Positions 1 to 6,344 of a DNA stretch of 6,972 nt are shown piece by piece (within the stretch, counting starts at the first letter, position 1; each line of letters begins with the position of its first letter). The position numbers and the translations under genes were made by a program. A model generated the notes under the pieces. The model made no database searches and was not told the origin of the DNA. It saw nothing but the letters and a program-made list of their open reading frames with translations. This DNA comes from Pseudomonadota bacterium (GTDB lineage: Bacteria; Pseudomonadota; Alphaproteobacteria; Reyranellales; Reyranellaceae), in assembly GCA_023436825.1 (NCBI GenBank), contig JAEZHS010000391.1:1-6972 (forward strand), read 5' to 3'.

Positions 1-42
1 AGCGCGCGGTCCGGAAGAGCATCAGATGACGCGCCAGTAAAA

Positions 43-1011
43 TCATTCCGGCTCGATGCCGGCGGCTTTCGCCGTGTCGCGCCAGATGACGAGCTCCTCG
101 CCGATGCGCTTGGCGAAGGCGTCGGGCGGTTCGCCGCCGGGCTCGCTCGCGAGGTCGCGGATCTTGCCCTGCATCTCGGACTCGGCCAGCACCGCCACGA
201 CGTCCTCCTGGATTCGCCGCGCGAGCTCGGCCGGCATCCTGCCCGGACCGAACATGGCGAACCATGCGGAACGATCGACACCCTGTACGCCGGCCTCGGC
301 CATGGTCGGCACTTCGGACAGCACTTCCAGTCGCTTTTCGGTAGTGACCGCGAGCATCTTCAGCGTGCCGCTGCGATGGTGCGACATCACGGTGAGCGGA
401 CTGGTGAAGCCCACGGGAATATGGCCGCCGGCCAGCTCCTGCATCATCGGCGCCGCCCCCTTGTAGGCGACGTTTTCGATCTTCAGGCCGCTCTTCAACC
501 GGAACAGCTCGCCGATCATGCGCGTGGTGTTCTCGGTGCTGCCGAACTGGTACTTGCCGGGATTGGCGCGCGCCGCGGCGAGGAACTTGTCCATGCTGTC
601 GAAGCCGGCCTTGGGTGAGCCGACCAGGGCGATCGCGCCCTTGATCAAGATCGTGACCGGCGTGAAATCCTTCTCGGTGTCGTAGGGCAGCGTCTTGGTC
701 GTGAAGGGATTGATGGTGTGGGCGCTGGTCGTTACCAGCAGCGTGTAGCCGTCGGCCGGCGCCTTGGCGACGATCTCACTGCCGAGGATGCCGCTGGCGC
801 CGCCCTTGTTGTCGATGACGACGGTCTGCTTCCAGCGCTCGGCGAGCTTCGGGATGATCAAGCGCGCCACCAGATCCGTACCGCCGCCGGCCGGATAGGG
901 CACCACGACACGCACCTGCTTCGACGGGAAATCCTGCGCCCGCAGCACCGCCGGCGCCGCGCTCCACGCCGCAGCCGCCGCCACGAATCCACGCCGTCCC
1001 AACCTCGCCAT
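43..1011 (-). CDS. Tripartite tricarboxylate transporter substrate-binding protein (Bug/TctC family)
   Basis: Exported binding protein of 322 aa that captures a small organic solute, usually a carboxylate, in the periplasm for a TctAB-type membrane transporter. The N-terminus has a signal peptide: Arg6-Arg7-Gly-Phe, then an Ala-rich core, with probable cleavage after Leu-Arg-Ala25. The RRxF pattern resembles a Tat signal but is loose. The family hallmark VVPYPAGGGTD lies at about 36-46, followed by NKGGASGILG (68-77), ADGYTLL (86-92) and a C-terminal EVPTMAEAGV block. Length is normal for the family (about 320-330 aa). The start is fixed by a strong Shine-Dalgarno, AAGGGAGGAGAC read on the minus strand directly before ATG. 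No tctA or tctB gene is in the window, so it is an orphan receptor, as is common for this family. It lies 30 bp downstream of the nucleotidyltransferase gene on the same strand and may share its transcript. The ligand cannot be predicted; the family call is secure. Confidence 0.95.
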   Translation of the reverse strand: MARLGRRGFVAAAAAWSAAPAVLRAQDFPSKQVRVVVPYPAGGGTDLVARLIIPKLAERWKQTVVIDNKGGASGILGSEIVAKAPADGYTLLVTTSAHTINPFTTKTLPYDTEKDFTPVTILIKGAIALVGSPKAGFDSMDKFLAAARANPGKYQFGSTENTTRMIGELFRLKSGLKIENVAYKGAAPMMQELAGGHIPVGFTSPLTVMSHHRSGTLKMLAVTTEKRLEVLSEVPTMAEAGVQGVDRSAWFAMFGPGRMPAELARRIQEDVVAVLAESEMQGKIRDLASEPGGEPPDAFAKRIGEELVIWRDTAKAAGIEPE

Positions 1012-1041
1012 GTCTCCTCCCTTGCTTTTGTTGATGGCAAA

Positions 1042-1872
1042 CTAGAGCCTCGCTGTCTCCGACACCAGCACCTCCAGGCGTGCGAGGGCTGCGGCATGCG
1101 CTCCCGTCCCAAGATCGGCATAGATGGCGGCGATACGGCCAGCGAAGTCCGACGGCTTGCGGGCAAAGCCGCCGACGGCTGCCACGGCACCCTTCTCGTT
1201 CAGAAGATAGACGCCGTTCACGGCGAAGAGCGTCTGGCAGAGACAGGCGACCGACCGGAAGACGCAGCCGGCCAGGTAGGAGACGTCGCCGCGATCGAGA
1301 CTCTTGCGGGCATTGGCCAAGGCGAAGGCCGCCTCCCATTCGAAGCGCTTGCGCAACGCCGCCGCGAGCGCCGGAGGGTAGGGTGTCGTGCGGGCTTGCA
1401 GGGCGGCAAGCGATCCTGCCGGATCGTGCAGCGCCCGCGCGTGAGCGGCCTCGCCGACATGGATGGTGGACAGGAAGGCGTGCGGATGACCGGGCTGGTA
1501 GTGCGGCTCGACCCTGCCGGCGTGGGCGTCGTCGATTGCCGTCGTCACCCGCTCGAGGTCGCGATAGAGCAGGTCAACATGGACGCCGTCGACCAGCAGC
1601 CAGCCGCCACCGTCGATCCACGGTCCCCATCCGCCAAGAGGCGTGAGCTCGGCCTTGCTACCGCGGTCATCAAGTGACGCGACGACACGGCCCGCGGCGG
1701 CGATGTCGATCGGCCGGCGGCCACGATAGTACAACCCGATATCGTAGTCCGAGCCGGCGGTCGCGGTGCCGCGGGCGCGCGAACCGCCCAGCGCGATCGC
1801 CTCGATACCCGGCACCGGCGCCAGGGCCACGACCAGACGGCTGAGCAGGGCTTCGTCGTTTGCAACGGTCAT
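1042..1872 (-). CDS. Nucleotidyltransferase-fold protein with helical C-terminal domain
   Basis: A 276-aa protein with the polymerase-beta-type nucleotidyltransferase signature: GGSRARG at 29-35, then Asp42-Tyr-Asp44 and a third acidic residue in VHVDLLYRD (Asp100). This gives the GS..DxD..D triad that binds Mg-NTP and transfers a nucleotide. The C-terminal half (about 150-276) is helical, with a LANARKSLDRGD and CQTLFAVNG segment like the kanamycin-nucleotidyltransferase C-domain/HEPN-like helices that hold the acceptor. The substrate is unknown; aminoglycoside-type adenylylation, protein nucleotidylation or an antitoxin-like role are all possible. I chose ATG at 1872 because homology to the fold begins at once there, whereas the open frame upstream to 2130 runs antisense through the next gene. 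No strong Shine-Dalgarno is visible. It is divergent from the amidohydrolase gene and 30 bp upstream of the receptor gene, so those two may form an operon. The fold is secure; the function is not. Confidence 0.88.
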   Translation of the reverse strand: MTVANDEALLSRLVVALAPVPGIEAIALGGSRARGTATAGSDYDIGLYYRGRRPIDIAAAGRVVASLDDRGSKAELTPLGGWGPWIDGGGWLLVDGVHVDLLYRDLERVTTAIDDAHAGRVEPHYQPGHPHAFLSTIHVGEAAHARALHDPAGSLAALQARTTPYPPALAAALRKRFEWEAAFALANARKSLDRGDVSYLAGCVFRSVACLCQTLFAVNGVYLLNEKGAVAAVGGFARKPSDFAGRIAAIYADLGTGAHAAALARLEVLVSETARL

Positions 1873-1909
1873 GGCTTTGTTTAGCGCCAAAGGAACTGGA
1901 AAAGGTTGC

Positions 1910-1931
1910 TCCGGCGTCACACCATGCCGGA
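1910..1931. promoter_or_regulatory. Inverted repeat in the divergent intergenic region
   Basis: In the 76-bp gap (1873-1948) between the divergent nucleotidyltransferase and amidohydrolase genes, TCCGGC (1910-1915) and GCCGGA (1926-1931) form a perfect 6-bp inverted repeat with a 10-base spacer, ending 6 bases before the amidohydrolase Shine-Dalgarno. It could be a regulator operator or a leader hairpin. In GC-rich DNA a 6-bp repeat can arise by chance. No convincing -35/-10 pair was seen in this gap for either gene. Confidence 0.3.
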
Positions 1932-1936
1932 AATCC

Positions 1937-1943
1937 GAAGGAG
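1937..1943 (+). promoter_or_regulatory. Shine-Dalgarno site of the amidohydrolase gene
   Basis: GAAGGAG, five bases before ATG 1949. It decides the start: the same frame is open further upstream to an ATG at 1766, but that segment lies antisense inside the nucleotidyltransferase gene and has no such site. Confidence 0.8.
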
Positions 1944-1948
1944 CCAAA

Positions 1949-3634
1949 ATGTTCGACCTGGTCATCAAGGACGCCGAGATCCACGACGGGGCTGGCAGCG
2001 CACCCGTGCGCGGCAACCTCGGGGTGACGGGCGGAAAGATCGCCGCCATCGGTGGCAAGCTCGGCGCGGCCAAGGAAACCGTGAAGGCCGACGGCCTCGC
2101 GCTCGCACCCGGCATCATCGACGGCCACACCCATTACGACGCCCAGATCACCTGGGATCCGTTCGTCGATCCCTCGCCGGCGCTCGGCGTCACGACGGCC
2201 GTGCTGGGCAACTGCGGCTTCACCATCGCGCCCTGCAAGCCGGCCGACCGCGACCTCACCATGCGCCACCTCACCCATGTCGAGGGCATGTCGCTCGATG
2301 CGCTACGCGCCGGCATCCGCTGGGAGTTCGAGAGCTTCCCGCAGTATCTCGACATGCTGCAAAGCCAGGGCGTCGGCCCCAACGTCGCCTGCTTCGCCGG
2401 CCATTCGGCCATCCGCACCTTCGTCATGGGCGCGGAGGCGACGGAGCGTACGGCAAGCGAAGACGAGATCGCCGCGATGACGGCGCTACTGCGCGAGGCC
2501 ATGGCGGCGGGCGCGGTGGGCTTCGCCACCTCGACCGCCGAAGCGCACAACGGCGAAGGCGGCACCCCGATGCCGTCGCGGCTGGCCGACGATCGCGAGC
2601 TGCGGACGCTGGTGCGGACGATGGGCGAGAGCGGACGCGGCGTCTACATGCTGACCAAGGGATCCACGACCTCGATCCCGTACCTCGAGGAACTCGCCAT
2701 CGAAGCCAGGCGGCCGGTGGTGATCGCCGCCCTCTTCCACTCCAACACCAACCCGACAGCCGCCTTCGCGACGCTCGACCAGATCAATGCCGCGCGCTCG
2801 CGCGGCCATCAACTCGTGGCGCAGACGTCGTGCTGCCCGCTCAGCATGGATTTCACCTTCAAGAGCCCGTACCTGTTCGAGAGCATGCAGTCGTGGAAGC
2901 CCGCCATGGCGGCGCACGACGGCGATGCGCTGAAGGCCGTCTATCGCGACAGGTCCTGGCGCGACGCGGTGCGTCGCGAACTGGACGCCTCGCGCGGCCG
3001 GCTGGTGTTCAACAGCGAATGGGACAAGCTGTTCGTCGTCGAGGTCGCCAGGCCCGAGAACCAGGCGCTGGAAGGCGCGACGCTGGCCGATCTGGCGAAG
3101 AAGGCCGGCAAGGATCCGCTCGACTGCATCCTCGACTTCGCCTTGTCCGAGAACCTCGACACGATGTTCGTGGCCCAGCTCCTGCACAACGACGAGAAAG
3201 CGGTGGGCCGCATCCTGGCCGATCCCAACACTCACATCTCGCTGTCGGATGCCGGCGCCCACCTCACCTTCTTCTGCGACGCCGGCTTCGGCCTGCACCT
3301 GATGGGCCATTGGAGCCGCGATCTCGGCGTGCTCGACCTGCCGGAGGCCGTGCACCGCCTGACTGGCCAGCCGGCCAAGCTGTTCGGCTTCAAGAACCGC
3401 GGACTGCTGCGCGAGGGCTATGCCGCCGACCTGATGCTGTTCGACCCCAAGACGGTGGCGCGCGGCCCCAAGCGGCGGGCGCACGACCTGCCGGCCGGCG
3501 CGGCGCGGCTCACCGCCTCGGCGGTTGGCCTGCACGGCGTCTGGATCAACGGCACCCACGTCGCCGACGACAAGGGCTTCTGCGCCGATCCAAAGGCACG
3601 GCCCGGCGAGGTGATCCGCGACTTCGCACCTTAG
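1949..3634 (+). CDS. Amidohydrolase, N-acyl-D-amino-acid deacylase-like (COG3653 group)
   Basis: A 561-aa cytoplasmic metallo-hydrolase of the amidohydrolase superfamily. Known relatives remove the acyl group from N-acyl-D-amino acids; this branch may act on another amide or cyclic imide. Visible parts, in order: beta-sandwich start VIKDAEIHDGAG; metal motif His60-Thr-His62 in GIIDGHTHYDAQ; Cys89 in LGNCGF, which matches the metal-bridging Cys of D-aminoacylase; GHSAIR (151-156); FNSEWDK (354-360); the catalytic Asp434 in SDAGAH; and the usual return to the sandwich, GLLREG...ADLMLFDP (about 484-500). No signal peptide. In canonical D-aminoacylases the next two metal ligands are the His of THMR and a His of SHHK; here the aligned places read LTKG (Lys237) and LFHS (His264), so one His seems replaced. 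The family is secure, but D-aminoacylase specificity is doubtful. It is a single-gene unit, convergent with the dioxygenase gene; 19 bp with no visible terminator separate the two stops. Confidence 0.9.
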   Translation: MFDLVIKDAEIHDGAGSAPVRGNLGVTGGKIAAIGGKLGAAKETVKADGLALAPGIIDGHTHYDAQITWDPFVDPSPALGVTTAVLGNCGFTIAPCKPADRDLTMRHLTHVEGMSLDALRAGIRWEFESFPQYLDMLQSQGVGPNVACFAGHSAIRTFVMGAEATERTASEDEIAAMTALLREAMAAGAVGFATSTAEAHNGEGGTPMPSRLADDRELRTLVRTMGESGRGVYMLTKGSTTSIPYLEELAIEARRPVVIAALFHSNTNPTAAFATLDQINAARSRGHQLVAQTSCCPLSMDFTFKSPYLFESMQSWKPAMAAHDGDALKAVYRDRSWRDAVRRELDASRGRLVFNSEWDKLFVVEVARPENQALEGATLADLAKKAGKDPLDCILDFALSENLDTMFVAQLLHNDEKAVGRILADPNTHISLSDAGAHLTFFCDAGFGLHLMGHWSRDLGVLDLPEAVHRLTGQPAKLFGFKNRGLLREGYAADLMLFDPKTVARGPKRRAHDLPAGAARLTASAVGLHGVWINGTHVADDKGFCADPKARPGEVIRDFAP

Positions 3635-3653
3635 AGCGTTCCGCTAGCTCGCC

Positions 3654-4499
3654 TCAGACCGGTACCGCTCCGCCCATGGTCGTACGGTACATCTTGCGAC
3701 GCAGCGGGAGGTCGTAGTCCTGGATCGCGCGATGCTGCACCGTGCAATTGTCCCACATCAGCAGGTCGCCCGGCCGCCAATGATGGCGGTAGATGAATTG
3801 CGGCTTCACGATGTGATCGGCGAGGGCACAGATCAGCACCTCGGCGTCTTCTGCGGCGATTCCCTCGATGCCGGTACAGTCGTCACGCATGACGTAGAGG
3901 CATTTGCGACCGGTCTTCGGATGGGTGCGCACGATAGGGTGCCGCACCGGCGGGTTGCGCTCGATCTCTTCCCGGCTCGGCGGAAAGGAGCGCTTGCGTC
4001 CCGTAAAGTCAAAGACGGCGTGGCGGCCATCGATGTGGCGGCGCATGCTCTCGGGCAGCGCATCCCACGCCGCCGCCGCACTGGCGAATTCGGTGTCGCC
4101 GAGCGGCAGGCCGTGAAGCTCCGGCGTCTCGATCGCATAGAGGATCGTCCCGCGCGGCGGCCGCGCGGTGTAGCACATATCGCTGTGCCAGTTCTCGCCC
4201 GCGCGTCGGACGCCGATCGGCTTTCCGTCTTCGGTGATGTTGGACACGACGACGATTTCCGGGCAGCCCGGCACGCTCCAACGCTCGCCAAAAATGTTGA
4301 GCTCGATCTCGCCAAAGCGGCGCGTGAAGGCGACGTGCTGCTCGGGCGTAATCCGCTGATCACGAAAGAAGAGCACGCCATATTCATCATAGGCCTGTTC
4401 GATCACGGCGAAGGTCGCGTCGTCCATCGGTTGCGACAGATCAACGCCACGCACTTCTGCGGCCAGGGCGGCACCGGTCGGAATGATCTCCAGGTTCAT
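3654..4499 (-). CDS. TauD/TfdA-family Fe(II)/2-oxoglutarate-dependent dioxygenase
   Basis: A 281-aa soluble oxygenase, the same size as E. coli TauD. It couples decarboxylation of 2-oxoglutarate to hydroxylation of a substrate, in this family often a sulfonate, aryloxyacetate, sulfate ester or amino-acid derivative. The iron triad is complete: His105-x-Asp107 in ENWHSDMCY and His256 in TVQHRAIQDY. Arg272 in RRKMYRTTM matches the 2-oxoglutarate-binding Arg of TauD, and WRPGDLLMWDN before His256 is typical of the family. The TauD taurine-pocket His (His70) aligns by eye near Asn68, and the loop around it (NIFGERWS) differs, so taurine is unlikely to be the substrate. The start at 4499 is preferred over ATG 4505 because the only weak Shine-Dalgarno (AGAG, minus strand of 4508-4511) is spaced 8 bases from the former and 2 from the latter. 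The upstream in-frame stretch beyond 4505 is antisense to other genes. It is divergent from the cupin gene, with which it may share a control region. Confidence 0.92.
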   Translation of the reverse strand: MNLEIIPTGAALAAEVRGVDLSQPMDDATFAVIEQAYDEYGVLFFRDQRITPEQHVAFTRRFGEIELNIFGERWSVPGCPEIVVVSNITEDGKPIGVRRAGENWHSDMCYTARPPRGTILYAIETPELHGLPLGDTEFASAAAAWDALPESMRRHIDGRHAVFDFTGRKRSFPPSREEIERNPPVRHPIVRTHPKTGRKCLYVMRDDCTGIEGIAAEDAEVLICALADHIVKPQFIYRHHWRPGDLLMWDNCTVQHRAIQDYDLPLRRKMYRTTMGGAVPV

Positions 4500-4670
4500 C
4501 GGCATTGCTCTGGGGCTTCGCGGAACACTAACCCGTAAGTGCCGTCTCGACGACTCCGTTTTCGGTCCAGCGGTCCTGGTTCCCCGAGCCGGCCTGGAAG
4601 CAGAACGCTCTATGGTGGCCATGAGGGAGATTCGTTCGCGCGCCTTCAGCAGCGGCGGTAGGCTCGAGCC
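4500..4670. other. Divergent intergenic region, dioxygenase/cupin
   Basis: This 171-bp gap must carry the starts of both flanking transcripts. I see no good -35/-10 pair, no extended inverted repeat and no credible small gene. CTATGG at about 4611-4616 faintly resembles a -10 for the cupin gene but lacks a partner. Before the cupin ATG there is only a weak Shine-Dalgarno, GGTAGG (4657-4662). Confidence 0.5.
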
Positions 4671-5153
4671 ATGTCCAAGCCTCGCCTGCCCGCCTTCGAT
4701 CCGGCCGACATCGCCGAAAGCAACGCCACCAGCTATCCGGCGGTCTTCCGCGCCGACAACAGCCAACGCTGGAACCGCCGGCTCGGCGATCATGTCGGGC
4801 TGAAAAACTTCGGCGTGAACCTGACCCGCATCGTCCCCGGCGGCCAGTCCTCGGCGCGACATGCGCACAGCAAGCAGGACGAGTTCATCTGGGTAATGTC
4901 CGGCGAGATCGTGCTGGAGACCAACGAGGGCGCACAGACCCTGCAGGCCGGCATGTGCGCCGGCTTCCCGGCCGGCTGCGGCAACGCCCATCGCTTCGTC
5001 AACCGCGCCAATGTCGATGCGACGCTCCTGGTGATCGGCGATCGCACGCCGTTCGACGAGATCGACTATCCCGACATCGACAACCGCGCCACGGCCGGCG
5101 CCGACGGCAAGTACGTCCACACGCGCAAGGACGGCACGCCGCACGATAGTTGA
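4671..5153 (+). CDS. Cupin-domain protein (COG3837-like)
   Basis: A 160-aa small soluble protein with a single cupin barrel. Motif 1 is clear: Gly58, His64-x-His66, Glu71 and Gly78, fitting G-x5-H-x-H-x4-E-x6-G, the metal-binding set. Motif 2 is present but stretched: Gly94, Pro100, Gly102, His107 and Asn111, with four residues instead of two between Gly and His. A His/His/Glu/His metal site is therefore intact on paper. The C-terminal tail (about 120-160, DRTPFDEIDYPDID then KYVHTRKDGTPH) resembles COG3837 proteins, often annotated only as cupin-domain proteins. Such proteins may be isomerases, oxygenases or sugar or metabolite binders, and the sequence does not say which. It starts at ATG 4671 behind a weak GGTAGG. 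It is divergent from the dioxygenase gene and convergent with the serine hydrolase, so it is probably transcribed alone. Confidence 0.88.
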   Translation: MSKPRLPAFDPADIAESNATSYPAVFRADNSQRWNRRLGDHVGLKNFGVNLTRIVPGGQSSARHAHSKQDEFIWVMSGEIVLETNEGAQTLQAGMCAGFPAGCGNAHRFVNRANVDATLLVIGDRTPFDEIDYPDIDNRATAGADGKYVHTRKDGTPHDS

Positions 5154-5156
5154 TGG

Positions 5157-5181
5157 CCCAAGGGCCCTCGCTGTGCTTGGG
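5157..5181. terminator. Possible bidirectional terminator stem, weak
   Basis: Between the convergent cupin and serine-hydrolase genes, CCCAAG (5157-5162) and CTTGGG (5176-5181) can pair as a 6-bp stem with a 13-base loop. There is no T-run on either side, so it does not look like a standard intrinsic terminator. An alternative pairing, GGCCC with the overlapping GGGCC, has too small a loop. Position between two converging genes is the main argument. Confidence 0.25.
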
Positions 5182-5191
5182 GTGACAGGCT

Positions 5192-6277
5192 TCAGGGCCA
5201 ACTCCTGACCGCTTCGGCAGCGCCGCCCAGGGTCCGATCGAGCTCGTTCTGGCCGCCGCCCTTGCCCAGTCGGGGCGTCACGTGCACGACCATGTTGGTG
5301 TCGATGGCGCCCTGGCGCACGGCGAAGGCCGAGTAGGAGGCGCTCAAGTTGCCGTCGTAGGCGCCGCGCAGGTCGTAGGTCCAGGCGCCCCAGTGCCAGA
5401 AGTTGCCGCCCCCTGTCGGCGTGGGCCGCACGAAGGTCCCCAGCCCGTAGTGCACCCCGCCATTGCCGACGCGCTTGCCCTCGGGCGACATCATCCAGGC
5501 GCGCGCCTGCGGGCCGATCGCCGGATTGCCCGGGGCGAAGGCCTGGTAGAAGCGGCCGTAGTCGGCGGTCGGCATGCGCCAGCCGCCGTAGCTCGACATC
5601 ATGCGCCAGGCCGGGTTGAGCTCGGCCCCGCGCGCGCCCAGCGGCAGCAGCACCGTCTCGCGGCAGTAGCTCTCGTAGTCCCGTCCGCTCGCCTCCTCGA
5701 TCACGGCGCCGAGGATCAGGTAGCCGGCATTCGAGTAGACGTAGCGCGTGCCCGGCTCGGCGGCGAGGCGATGCCGGAAGATCCAGCCGAGCTGCACGTC
5801 GAACGCCGTGCGCCGCGCGGTGTGCGTGCGCAGATAGTCGGCAAGCGGTGCGTTGGCGACATCCTGCTTGGCGATGCCGGCACGATGGACCAGCAGCTGG
5901 CTGATCGTCACCACCGACAGCCGCGGGTCGACGGGCTGCCCGACCCGTGCCATCGTCCGGGCGAGCGCCTGTGACAGCGGCGTGTCGAAAGACAGCCGGC
6001 CGCGCTCGATCAGGCCGGCGATGCACACGGCGGTGACCGCCTTCGACAGGCTGGCCACGGGAACCGGCGTGCCCACAGCCTCCCTGCCCATCGCCGCCTC
6101 ACGAACGGCACGGCCGCCATGCACGACCGCAAGCCCTCCTGTGCTTCGACCGTATTTTGTCATCCAGCGATGCCACGCCTGCTCGATGCCATCCACGGTC
6201 TGCGCCTGTGCCCGATCGGCGACGGCCGCGAGCAGAGCGAGGGCCAGGATGACAAGGGAGGACCGAAACGCACGCAT
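5192..6277 (-). CDS. Exported serine hydrolase, beta-lactamase/class C (S12) family
   Basis: A 361-aa periplasmic protein of the penicillin-binding/class C beta-lactamase fold; relatives include esterases, D-aminopeptidases, DD-peptidases and true beta-lactamases. The signal peptide spans 1-25 (Arg-Ser-Ser, a Leu/Ala-rich core, Ala-Gln-Ala25 before Gln-Thr). The catalytic set is complete: Ser76-x-x-Lys79 in VASLSKAV, Tyr181-Ser-Asn183 in YVYSNAGY, and His295-Trp-Gly297 in FWHWGAW in place of the KTG motif. Also typical are TISQLLVHRAGI (124-135) and EPGTRYVYSN (174-183). HxG in place of KTG is common in the esterase/peptidase branch and argues against a classical beta-lactamase. The C-terminal 60 residues are Gly/Trp/Tyr-rich and diverge from well-known members. 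The start at 6277 gives a proper signal peptide, but its Shine-Dalgarno is poor. It is convergent with the cupin gene and divergent from mmsA. The substrate is unknown. Confidence 0.9.
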   Translation of the reverse strand: MRAFRSSLVILALALLAAVADRAQAQTVDGIEQAWHRWMTKYGRSTGGLAVVHGGRAVREAAMGREAVGTPVPVASLSKAVTAVCIAGLIERGRLSFDTPLSQALARTMARVGQPVDPRLSVVTISQLLVHRAGIAKQDVANAPLADYLRTHTARRTAFDVQLGWIFRHRLAAEPGTRYVYSNAGYLILGAVIEEASGRDYESYCRETVLLPLGARGAELNPAWRMMSSYGGWRMPTADYGRFYQAFAPGNPAIGPQARAWMMSPEGKRVGNGGVHYGLGTFVRPTPTGGGNFWHWGAWTYDLRGAYDGNLSASYSAFAVRQGAIDTNMVVHVTPRLGKGGGQNELDRTLGGAAEAVRSWP

Positions 6278-6311
6278 GACAGGTCAGCTGCGGCCACATT
6301 TGCCACAGTAT

Positions 6312-6337
6312 GGCGAGCGATGCGACTGCGGCTCGCC
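6312..6337. repeat. Inverted repeat, 7-bp arms
   Basis: GGCGAGC (6312-6318) and GCTCGCC (6331-6337) are perfect inverted copies around a 12-base spacer, 35 bases upstream of the serine-hydrolase start. They could be an operator for that gene or part of a composite palindromic repeat together with the next hairpin, which begins 8 bases later. CATACT on the minus strand nearby (complement at about 6305-6310) is a possible weak -10 for the hydrolase, which would put the arms just upstream of it. Confidence 0.4.
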
Positions 6338-6344
6338 GCCCCTA

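Noticed and set aside
1..42. Possible terminator or gene end downstream of the receptor gene
   Set aside because: GCGCG and CGCGC copies flank a 20-plus-base loop with no T-run, and no coding sequence can be recognised in so short an edge.
718..1677. A 319-residue plus-strand frame opposite the receptor and nucleotidyltransferase genes
   Set aside because: It spans two real genes in antisense, with no recognisable motif and biased composition.
1766..1948. Earlier start for the amidohydrolase
   Set aside because: This stretch overlaps the nucleotidyltransferase gene in antisense; ATG 1949 has a proper Shine-Dalgarno and begins with the family's typical VIKDAEI strand.
1873..2130. Upstream extension of the nucleotidyltransferase frame
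   Set aside because: It is antisense to the start of the amidohydrolase gene, and the nucleotidyltransferase fold begins right after Met 1872.
2486..3559. A 357-residue minus-strand frame opposite the amidohydrolase
   Set aside because: It is antisense to a well-supported enzyme, and its His/Val/Gly/Arg-rich translation fits no family.
3635..3653. Possible terminator between the convergent amidohydrolase and dioxygenase genes
   Set aside because: Only 19 bases are available and I see no stem followed by a T-run on either strand.
1906..3717. A second long plus-strand frame, 603 residues, over the amidohydrolase
   Set aside because: Its translation is almost entirely Arg, Gly, Ala, Pro and His, the usual shadow of a high-GC gene in the +2 or +3 frame; no domain is recognisable.
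4483..4803. A 106-residue plus-strand frame across the dioxygenase/cupin gap
   Set aside because: It overlaps the cupin gene in another frame, has no Shine-Dalgarno and a Pro/Ser/Ala-rich shadow composition.
4500..6026. Long minus-strand extension of the dioxygenase reading frame, making a 790-residue protein
   Set aside because: The extension is Arg/Ala/Gly-rich low-complexity translation, overlapping the serine hydrolase in another frame and the cupin gene in antisense. All TauD homology lies after Met 4499 and the protein then has the normal family length.
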